Assembly: GCA_024697885.1 (NCBI GenBank)
Contig: JAILSA010000061.1
Coordinates: 1-22,315, forward strand
DNA: 22,315 bases
Direction of reading: 5' to 3'
From: Eubacterium sp.
Lineage (GTDB): Bacteria; Bacillota; Clostridia; Lachnospirales; Lachnospiraceae
Position 1 is the stretch's first letter. Every line of letters starts with the position of its first letter. Position numbers and translations under genes: made by a program. Positions 7,454-13,646 of the stretch are shown in pieces. The notes beneath the pieces are model-generated. The model saw only the letters and a program-made list of their open reading frames with translations, was not told the origin of the DNA and did not search any database.

Positions 7454-7873
7454 ATGAAAAACTTTTTAAAGGAATTCAAAGAGTTCGCCCTTAAGGGTAA
7501 TGTTCTCGATCTAGCAATCGGTGTTATTATTGGTGGTGCCTTCCAGGGTATCGTTGCTGCTCTGACAGACAGTTTCATCAATCCACTTATTCACTGCATC
7601 GGCGGCGCTGAGATTCAGGGTAAGATTGAGCTGTTTGGCACAGGTAACTATCTTGACTACGGTAACTTTATCACTGCAGTCATCAACTTTGTTATCATGG
7701 CCTTTGTGATCTTCCTTTTGGTAAAGGGTATCAACAAGCTTATGACCATCGGCAAGAAGCCAGATGCTCCCGCAGATCCAACTACCAAAGAATGCCCATT
7801 CTGCATGAGCGAGATTCCTATCAAAGCTACAAGATGTCCACACTGTACATCTGAGCTTGACTACGAAAAATAA
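7454..7873 (+). CDS. mscL: Large-conductance mechanosensitive channel MscL with C-terminal zinc ribbon
   Basis: Membrane channel that opens under turgor stress and releases solutes after osmotic downshock. The 139-residue protein starts with the family's [22 protein letters not shown] segment, gives TM1 at about 17-43 (GVIIGGAF pore-lining region) and TM2 at about 70-94. After a Pro/Ala linker it carries CPFC (114-117) and CPHC (128-131), a four-Cys zinc-ribbon signature in place of the usual C-terminal helical bundle. AGGAGG (7439-7444) lies 10 nt before the ATG. It is monocistronic, ending at a strong terminator. Identification is secure; zinc binding is inferred from the Cys pattern. Confidence 0.95.
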   Translation: MKNFLKEFKEFALKGNVLDLAIGVIIGGAFQGIVAALTDSFINPLIHCIGGAEIQGKIELFGTGNYLDYGNFITAVINFVIMAFVIFLLVKGINKLMTIGKKPDAPADPTTKECPFCMSEIPIKATRCPHCTSELDYEK

Positions 7874-7891
7874 TATTGAGACTTACATAAT

Positions 7892-7945
7892 AAAAGAGGC
7901 GATTGCCCTCAGAACTTATTCTGGGAGTAACCGCCTCTTTTTTTT
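7892..7945. terminator. Bidirectional Rho-independent terminator
   Basis: AAAAGAGGCG (7892-7901) pairs with CGCCTCTTTT (7932-7941), with further inner pairing (CAGAA with TTCTG). On the plus strand the stem ends in eight T residues, terminating mscL. On the minus strand it ends in TTTTATTA, just past the lipoprotein stop at 7968, so it can end the long minus-strand run as well. Confidence 0.9.
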
Positions 7946-7967
7946 GGCATCCTGGTCTGTCAGAATC

Positions 7968-8600
7968 CTAGTTTGAGCTCTGGACGATAATCGCCTCAAC
8001 CTCATCTCCATCACTATCTAACTCTACAGTAACCATGGATCCAATTTCCACATCATCTGCTGTGATCTCTGTCTTGCTGTCTCCTTCCTGCAAATAAATC
8101 TTGGTATCTTCGTCGATTTCATATGTTTTGCTTCCCTGGTCATTTTGACTTGAGAAGTCATTGTTACCCATTTCCCCGCCACTTGGTTTGTCGCCACTTG
8201 GTTTTTCTCCGCTTGGCTTTTCTCCGCTTGGCTTTTCTCCGCTTGGTGCCTGACCATCTGTCTGGCCGCTTGGAGCCTGGCCATCTGCCTGGCCACTTGG
8301 TGCCTGCCCATCTGTCTGGCCACTTGGTGCCTGGCCATCTGTCTGGCCGCTTGGCTTGTCACCGCTTGGTTTCTCACCACTTGGCTTCTGCCCCATAGCG
8401 CCACCGCTGACGGCTCCCCCGCTCACTGCATCACCTATACCTACTTCTATTTCTATTTGTGTGTCTGTCATGGAAGTAAGACGACCACTGGCAGTCTCTC
8501 CTGATTTCTGATCTGAGCTTGAACCACAGGCTGTCAAGCCTGCACAGGCCATACAGAGCAAAAGTCCTGCATATAATTTTCCCATTGAATTCTTCTTCAT
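7968..8600 (-). CDS. Repeat-rich lipoprotein
   Basis: Probable surface lipoprotein of 210 residues. The N-terminal signal peptide ends in a lipobox LTAC with Cys25, so the mature protein should be lipid-anchored. It then has VSGGAV/VSGGAM (59-69), a Pro-Ser-Gly repeat region (71-141) made of five-residue EKPSG/DKPSG and nine-residue QTDGQAPSG units, and a short C-terminal beta-type domain (about 157-208, DTKIYLQEG, EIGSMVTVELD) that resembles DUF5666-like domains. The repeats look like a flexible wall-spanning stalk. AGGAGG lies 6 nt before the ATG at 8600. It is the last gene of the minus-strand run, 92 bp after the DUF4846 gene. Function is unknown. Confidence 0.85.
   Translation of the reverse strand: MKKNSMGKLYAGLLLCMACAGLTACGSSSDQKSGETASGRLTSMTDTQIEIEVGIGDAVSGGAVSGGAMGQKPSGEKPSGDKPSGQTDGQAPSGQTDGQAPSGQADGQAPSGQTDGQAPSGEKPSGEKPSGEKPSGDKPSGGEMGNNDFSSQNDQGSKTYEIDEDTKIYLQEGDSKTEITADDVEIGSMVTVELDSDGDEVEAIIVQSSN
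8178..8390 (-). repeat. In-frame tandem repeats coding PSG units
   Basis: This segment encodes residues 71-141 of the lipoprotein. Four nine-residue Q(T/A)DGQAPSG units (27-bp DNA units) are flanked on both sides by 15-bp units coding EKPSG or DKPSG. The near-identical DNA copies make length change by slippage or recombination likely. The repetition also keeps other frames open by chance. Confidence 0.9.
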
Positions 8601-8618
8601 GATAAGCCTCCTATTCTA

Positions 8619-8632
8619 GTACCCTTTGGTAC
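8619..8632. other. Short inverted repeat upstream of the lipoprotein gene
   Basis: GTACC-CTTT-GGTAC forms a perfect 5-bp stem with a 4-nt loop, within the 92-bp gap between the DUF4846 and lipoprotein genes and just ahead of the lipoprotein ribosome site. It lacks a T-run, so it is not a terminator. It could be a small operator or leader hairpin. Confidence 0.35.
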
Positions 8633-8692
8633 CTGAGCAATACCTTTTATCTTCTTGCTATGGTCTTATCATATCGAGAAATCATGGACAGT

Positions 8693-9688
8693 TTATGGAG
8701 TCTCTGTGTTTTCTTTGTGAACATGCCGATAGAGGCTCTTTGTGGTAAATGTAGCATTTGGTGTCTTTATTTCCCCCTCCATCTCACTGGCGTAATACCA
8801 TGGGTCCGGGTGGGCTGGATTGGTCAGAATATGGAAACGCTGGGCAGGGCTTCCTCCCTGAGCCAATAGGTAGGCCCTTTGGCCATCCTGGTCCTGACAC
8901 TGGTCTACTACCATAACCACATTGCCGTCCTGAATCAAGAGGTCACCAATCTGAAGTTTTGCCAATTTTACCTTCTTACACTCCTTTGCCAGGCTGTCGG
9001 AATTGGACTTTTGGAAAATCACCTGGAGAAATTTTTGCAATCCCTCGTAGGACTCGTCCGGTGTCCCCGGATTAGAGAGCCAGGAGGAGGCATCTGTATT
9101 TAGCTGATAACCTTCTCTCCACTTGCTGTAGTCTGCCTGCAAGCCACTAGAGGTCAAAAAGCTAATCATATCGTACTGGCCGCTAGACCAATAGAATTCT
9201 GCAAAAACCCTCTGTACGGATGAGGTCTGCTGCTGTAAATTAATATTTTCCAAAGGTAGTTTGAGAACTGCAGCGGAATCTGACTGATCCTCCTTGACCG
9301 TCCCGTTGTAGTACTTGACCTTGGCCTTTTTCTTGTAGACCGGATAATCTCTGAGGAAGCTGACAAAATCGTCCTCGTAAGGGCTTCTCTTATAGCCCTC
9401 TTTTACCAAAATTCGGCTGGACACCGTCATGCCCTCAGGATCCTGAAAATCTCCAATCGCTGTGCCTGTGGCTGTTTTTTCCACCGGCTCCACTGCGGCT
9501 GCTGTAATGGCCCTGCCTGTAACAACTACCCCAATTGCCGGCTCTGACACCATCTTAATCTCTGGATTCTCATAAGTTTCGTCGCTCCATGCAAGTCCCT
9601 TCCAAAGAGGGATTAAGAGGAGCAAAATTCCCACTGCCAAAATACCTGCCATCCATACGGCCTGACGGCCTGTCATATGTTTCTTCAT
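8693..9688 (-). CDS. Membrane-anchored DUF4846 protein
   Basis: Protein of 331 residues with one N-terminal membrane segment (about 11-30) and a large outside domain. After the linker motifs VTGRAI (56-61) and ATGTAI (73-78), residues about 95-325 match the DUF4846 pattern as I know it: SSGQYDMISFLTSSGL, YSKWREGYQL, IGDLLIQDG, VVDQ, AYLLAQGGSPAQRFHIL, PWYY and a C-terminal IKTP.ATF segment. In the family pattern I recall, a GHAV-type His follows the GD..I strand; here it reads GNVVMVVD, so that residue may be lost. The start is ATG at 9688, with a modest AAAGGG site 12 nt away. It follows the flavodiiron gene by 18 bp. Biochemical function is unknown. Confidence 0.8.
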   Translation of the reverse strand: MKKHMTGRQAVWMAGILAVGILLLLIPLWKGLAWSDETYENPEIKMVSEPAIGVVVTGRAITAAAVEPVEKTATGTAIGDFQDPEGMTVSSRILVKEGYKRSPYEDDFVSFLRDYPVYKKKAKVKYYNGTVKEDQSDSAAVLKLPLENINLQQQTSSVQRVFAEFYWSSGQYDMISFLTSSGLQADYSKWREGYQLNTDASSWLSNPGTPDESYEGLQKFLQVIFQKSNSDSLAKECKKVKLAKLQIGDLLIQDGNVVMVVDQCQDQDGQRAYLLAQGGSPAQRFHILTNPAHPDPWYYASEMEGEIKTPNATFTTKSLYRHVHKENTETP

Positions 9689-9706
9689 TTCTCAAACTAA
9701 CCCTTT

Positions 9707-10867
9707 CTAGGCGAGCATATCCTCCGCCAATTTTTTCATTAGATCTACATCCGCCGGCTTCATGGCTGAGCGGATGGTAATGACCTGATCCATAATTTGG
9801 CAGTCCTTGCACTCCTCTAGCTTGGCCCTCATAAGTTTGCCAGCCATAGGCGCCCAACTGCCATTTTCTATAATTGCCACCTTCCTCTTCTGGAAGTTTT
9901 TCATCTTCAAGTGATAGAGAAAATCTTCCATAGGCGGAAAGAGTCCTGCATCGTAGGTAGGACAGGCCACAATCAACTTGTCGTAGCGGAAGGAATTTTC
10001 CACGGCCTCAGCCATGTCATCCCGGCTCAGGTCAAAAATCTCCACTAGCTGGCCCTTTTCTTCCATAATCTCCGCCATCTTCTTGGCAGCCTTTCCCGTA
10101 TTTCCATGGATAGAACCGTAGACAATCGCGACTCCCTCGTCCTCCACCTCATACTTAGACCAAATGTCATACTTGTCTAAATAGTGGTCTAGGTCTTCCT
10201 TCAGAATAGGTCCGTGAAGGGGACAGATGGTCTTGACCTCCTGAGTCCTTACCTTTTTCATCAGAGCCTGAACCTGAGGGCCATACTTGCCACAAATATT
10301 CACATAGTAGCGACGGGCCTCACAGTCCCACTCCTCATCAACATCTAAACATCCAAATTTGCCAAAGGCATCTGCCGTAAAGAGAACCCCTTCCTTGGAC
10401 TCGTACTCCACCATTACCTCTGGCCAGTGAACCATAGGGGCCATCATAAAGGTCAGACAGTGGTCTCCAAGTTCTAGCTGGTCCCCCTCCTTCACAGCCT
10501 GAAGGCGGTCACTCAAATCCACATCAAAAAACTGTGATATCATCCTTGTGGCGGCAGCTGTAGTTACCACCTGCAGTCCCGGATAGCGCTCACACACCCG
10601 GACAATATTAGAGGCGTGGTCGGGCTCCATGTGGGATACCACCAAATAATCCGGCTCCCTGCCCTCTAGGGACTCCTCAAGGTTAGCAAACCACTGGTCT
10701 GTCACCCTTTCATCCGCCGTGTCCATAATGGCGATTTTCTGGTCCATAATCACATAAGAGTTATAGGAAATCCCATTTGGCACTATATACTGGCTCTCAA
10801 AAAGGTCCAAGTCGTGGTCGTCACAGCCAATGTATCGAATTGCATCTGAAATTGTCACATTTGTCAT
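9707..10867 (-). CDS. fprA: Flavodiiron protein (FprA-type O2/NO reductase)
   Basis: Cytoplasmic enzyme that reduces O2 to water or NO to N2O in anaerobes. The 386-residue protein has an N-terminal metallo-beta-lactamase-like domain with the diiron ligand pattern His79, Glu81, Asp83 (HMEPDH), His147, Asp166 and His218 (CPLHGP). The C-terminal flavodoxin domain has the FMN loop YGSIHGNTG at about 250-258. No rubredoxin or reductase domain is fused, so it needs a separate electron donor. Its ATG overlaps the TGA of the upstream EAL gene in an ATGA junction, and GGAGG lies 10 nt ahead, so the two are translationally coupled. The family call is firm; O2 versus NO preference cannot be read here. 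Confidence 0.93.
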   Translation of the reverse strand: MTNVTISDAIRYIGCDDHDLDLFESQYIVPNGISYNSYVIMDQKIAIMDTADERVTDQWFANLEESLEGREPDYLVVSHMEPDHASNIVRVCERYPGLQVVTTAAATRMISQFFDVDLSDRLQAVKEGDQLELGDHCLTFMMAPMVHWPEVMVEYESKEGVLFTADAFGKFGCLDVDEEWDCEARRYYVNICGKYGPQVQALMKKVRTQEVKTICPLHGPILKEDLDHYLDKYDIWSKYEVEDEGVAIVYGSIHGNTGKAAKKMAEIMEEKGQLVEIFDLSRDDMAEAVENSFRYDKLIVACPTYDAGLFPPMEDFLYHLKMKNFQKRKVAIIENGSWAPMAGKLMRAKLEECKDCQIMDQVITIRSAMKPADVDLMKKLAEDMLA

Positions 10868-12546
10868 ATATTTTCTTCCTCCAAAAGTTTTTTAAATTCC
10901 TGGATTGGCACGGGTCTGGAATAAAAATATCCCTGGTGCCAGGTGGCCTGATATTGTCTCAAATATTCCAACACTTCCTGGTCTTCCACCCCCTCAATAC
11001 AGGTTTCCACCCCTGTGTTGTTGGCAAAATCCACAATAGCCCTTACCATGGCCTGTTTTACAGGCACCCTCTGAATGTCCTGGACAAAACTCATGTCTAT
11101 TTTGAGTTCATCCACTGGCAAGTCCAGAGCCAGGGCCAGGGAGGCATTGCCCGTTCCAAAATCATCCATGGCAATCTTGATGCCAAGGCCCTTGAAAAAT
11201 TCAATTTCCTTGCGCAAAAATTTCATGTCCATTTCTCGCACCCTCTCCGTCAATTCCATGCAGAACTGACTTGGGGCCAGACCGGATTTCATGAGAAGAG
11301 CCATCACCGACTCCCTAAACTCCCGCCTTTCCACCTGACCGGCGGCAATGTTTACATGGACAAAAAATCCCGGATAGGTTTTGGAAATCTCCGCCGCATC
11401 TGCCAGGGCTGTCCCGATAATCCAGTTGCCCAACTCAAAGATGCAGGGGTCCTCCTCCAACCAATCAATAAAGTATCCCGGTGGAACCACTCCATAAGGT
11501 TCTCCCTTCCAGCGAAGCAAGGCCTCCATTCCCATGATTTTTCCCGTGGCCGTATTGGCAATCGGCTGGTAGCAGAGGTAAAATCCCTCTCGGTTTTTCA
11601 CCGCATCCTCATGAATCCTAGAAATCAACTCCAGGTTGTCATCAAAATCTGTTGCCTGTTCATCATTATAAACCACCAGTTCTCCGTGATGGTGGTGGTG
11701 GGAGTGGTTGAGAGCATAGGTCAAATGGCTTCGAATGGCGATAGAATCCATCTGGGAATGACTGATTACTAAGCCTCCTCCCGAAACCTTCAGAGGCGCC
11801 TTCTTTCCCTGAATCGCCAGGTGGTCCGACAGGCTGTCCTGAATAAACTGGTAGATCCTCTCCAGCTCCTCTTCCGACATATTTTCAAATACCAGGGCAA
11901 ACTTGGCGCCGGACAGGCGAAATACCAGCCCCTTCTTTCCCGCTGCCAAGCGGAGGATATAGGCCACCTCCGACAGGACCTGGTTGGCATAGTTGGCTCC
12001 GTACATTACATTGACATGACTAAACTGGTCAATGGCTATTTTTAAAATAGCAGGCTTTTTTTCCTGGTTCACTAATTCTGTCACCCTCTGGTCAAAAAGC
12101 TCCTCACCATAGAGGCCTGTCACAGCATCTACCTCATCGGAAATGCCATGGTTCTCTGTCAACATAACAATCCACTTAGGCTTTCCATCCGGGTCCCAAA
12201 CAATGTCCATCTTGGTGGTAAATAGGCTATAGGAGCTATCCCCTGTCAGAACCCGGTACTCCATAGGTTCCTCCAGATTTTTTCCGTGCATATGATTGGT
12301 TAAATCTTCTTTAAACTTATCCAAGTCCTCGGGATGGATCATTTCATAGACCTCACTGGCCTCCTGGACAATCACATTGTCCGACAGTTTAAAAAAGTCC
12401 CTAGCCCGGTCACACCACCAGGTGCTTAAATTTTGATAATCCATAATCCCAATCATTTCCTTGGAAGAAAGATTGGAAATCAGATTTAAGATGCTGACAG
12501 CATCTTGGTTTAATTCTCCAAAAAACTCCTCAGGGCTTGTACTCAA
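10864..12546 (-). CDS. PAS-like/degenerate GGDEF/EAL c-di-GMP phosphodiesterase
   Basis: Soluble c-di-GMP-hydrolysing protein of 560 residues without membrane segments. A PAS-like sensor occupies about 25-130 (YEMIHPEDLDKF, EYRVL, DPDGKPKWIVML). The GGDEF domain (about 140-295) has SGAKF at 212-216 in place of GGDEF, so it is probably not a cyclase. The EAL domain (about 305-560) keeps the catalytic set: E341AL, Asn399, Glu431 in ELTE, DDFGTG at 461-466, Lys482, EGVE around 518-521 and Gln538. The start is TTG at 12546, with AGAGGGGGG about 7 nt upstream; no ATG fits as well. It lies 25 bp after parA and overlaps fprA by 4 bp. An active phosphodiesterase is expected. Confidence 0.93.
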   Translation of the reverse strand: MSTSPEEFFGELNQDAVSILNLISNLSSKEMIGIMDYQNLSTWWCDRARDFFKLSDNVIVQEASEVYEMIHPEDLDKFKEDLTNHMHGKNLEEPMEYRVLTGDSSYSLFTTKMDIVWDPDGKPKWIVMLTENHGISDEVDAVTGLYGEELFDQRVTELVNQEKKPAILKIAIDQFSHVNVMYGANYANQVLSEVAYILRLAAGKKGLVFRLSGAKFALVFENMSEEELERIYQFIQDSLSDHLAIQGKKAPLKVSGGGLVISHSQMDSIAIRSHLTYALNHSHHHHHGELVVYNDEQATDFDDNLELISRIHEDAVKNREGFYLCYQPIANTATGKIMGMEALLRWKGEPYGVVPPGYFIDWLEEDPCIFELGNWIIGTALADAAEISKTYPGFFVHVNIAAGQVERREFRESVMALLMKSGLAPSQFCMELTERVREMDMKFLRKEIEFFKGLGIKIAMDDFGTGNASLALALDLPVDELKIDMSFVQDIQRVPVKQAMVRAIVDFANNTGVETCIEGVEDQEVLEYLRQYQATWHQGYFYSRPVPIQEFKKLLEEENI

Positions 12547-12571
12547 AAGCTCACCCCCCTCTTTTGCAAAA

Positions 12572-13327
12572 TTATTTTTCTAACTCCTCAGCAAAGGACA
12601 TGTAGTCCTGCATGGTTGTACATTTTGGGGCATAATTAATCAAGAGTTTCTTCTTGGTCTGGGCCTCCTTGGTCTTGACGCACTCGCGAATTCTGGTGTC
12701 AAAAAGCTTGGTTCCCAAGTCCTTTGAGATTTCCTCAAGTTCCGCTTCTACCTCCCGCTCTAGCTTGGACCTTCCTGCAAATTTTACCAGGAGAAGTCCC
12801 GCAATTTTCAGGCTAGGATTTTGCCTTCTCTGAACTGCCTTAATGGTATCGCACAACTGGTTCAATCCCTGAAGGGAATAGGCATCTGCCATTACAGGAA
12901 TGATTACCTGGTCAGCTGCTATGAGAGAGTTGTACAAAATCACATTTAGGGATGGGGCCGTATCAATGACGATATACTCATATTCTCCTAATTCATCAAT
13001 GGCATCCTTCAGTCGATAAAGGCCTTCAATATCTCCATCTAACATCTTCTCCGCCTTGCTGAGCAGGGGGTCTGATGCCACAATATCCCCGTTTTCCAAA
13101 TGCTGGATCGCATCCTCTAGGGGAAGCTTGTCCGAATCCACCATAACATCGTAAAGGGTGGCCTGGTCCTCAATCACCGCCTCATAGGTGGATGAACTGT
13201 TGCCCTGTGGATCCGCATCAATCAAAAGGGTCTTGCCCCTCTTTGCCAAAATACCAGCCAGGGTGGTGGCTGTGGTTGTCTTGCCAATTCCACCCTTCTG
13301 GTTTGCTACTACATATGTAACTGCCAT
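12572..13327 (-). CDS. parA: Orphan ParA/Soj-family ATPase
   Basis: P-loop ATPase of 251 residues in the ParA/MinD superfamily, which positions DNA or protein complexes through ATP-driven dimerisation. It has the deviant Walker A motif KGGIGKTT (11-18, with signature Lys11), LLIDADPQGN as the Walker A' segment and IVIDTAPS as Walker B. I choose the ATG at 13327, because GGAGG lies 8 nt upstream; an ATG five codons earlier overlaps that site. No ParB gene or clear parS site accompanies it, so it is not a standard partition locus. It lies between a DUF6465 gene and an EAL gene. It may position a cytoplasmic or polar complex, which is inference. Confidence 0.93.
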   Translation of the reverse strand: MAVTYVVANQKGGIGKTTTATTLAGILAKRGKTLLIDADPQGNSSSTYEAVIEDQATLYDVMVDSDKLPLEDAIQHLENGDIVASDPLLSKAEKMLDGDIEGLYRLKDAIDELGEYEYIVIDTAPSLNVILYNSLIAADQVIIPVMADAYSLQGLNQLCDTIKAVQRRQNPSLKIAGLLLVKFAGRSKLEREVEAELEEISKDLGTKLFDTRIRECVKTKEAQTKKKLLINYAPKCTTMQDYMSFAEELEK

Positions 13328-13364
13328 GTCAATATCCTCCATTCTCTACGTTTCTCTTGCCCGC

Positions 13365-13619
13365 TTAAAAGGCAATTTCTCCGTTGATTTCCTTGTTGAT
13401 TACATAGAAAACTTTTTGCTCCTCTGGCTTGATGTAGACATCTACATTCATGATCTCCGCATCCACAGCACCTCTGGCTATGGCATCTGCCCGGATCAAA
13501 TCCAGCAGGTTCTGCTCGGAACGCTCCCGTCCCTGATATTGAATGGTTACATTTTTCTTTGCTCGAGCAAAGCCTCCCGCCTGAAGTTCGGCTCGCTCTG
13601 CGCTACATTTACGTGCCAT
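13365..13619 (-). CDS. DUF6465 family protein
   Basis: Small protein of 84 residues with a basic, Ala-rich N-terminus (about 1-22) and a compact alpha/beta domain. The later part (NVTIQYQGRE, IMNVDVYIKPEEQKVFYVIN, GEIAF) matches the pattern I recognise as DUF6465, a family common in Lachnospiraceae and of unknown function. AGAGGA lies 6 nt before the ATG. It follows the GH43 gene by 27 bp and precedes parA by 37 bp, so the two small genes probably form a unit. Because ParA proteins usually act with a small basic partner, this protein could be one; that is speculation. Confidence 0.8.
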   Translation of the reverse strand: MARKCSAERAELQAGGFARAKKNVTIQYQGRERSEQNLLDLIRADAIARGAVDAEIMNVDVYIKPEEQKVFYVINKEINGEIAF

Positions 13620-13646
13620 AATATATCCTCTTTCCTTGTGTAAAAA

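Noticed and set aside
8178..8390. Possible CRISPR-like array
   Set aside because: The repeats are contiguous 15- and 27-bp coding units without unique spacers and translate into a regular lipoprotein stalk.
8024..8404. Second minus-strand frame rich in Gln, Ala and Arg, and a plus-strand His/Leu-rich frame at 8123-8398
   Set aside because: Both are frame shadows of the PSG tandem repeats, which keep all frames open by repetition.
11694..11720. Run of histidines (HSHHHHHGE) in the PAS-like/EAL protein
   Set aside because: It lies in the loop after the degenerate GGDEF domain. It could bind metal, but nothing else supports that, and short His runs occur by chance.
10777..11772. Long open frame on the plus strand (331 codons) opposite the EAL and flavodiiron genes
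   Set aside because: It lies wholly antisense to two proteins with clear catalytic motifs, its translation shows no domain, and no ribosome site or promoter precedes it.
12572..13619. Plasmid-type partition locus
   Set aside because: There is no ParB, no repeated centromere-like sites and no replication gene; the flanking genes look chromosomal.
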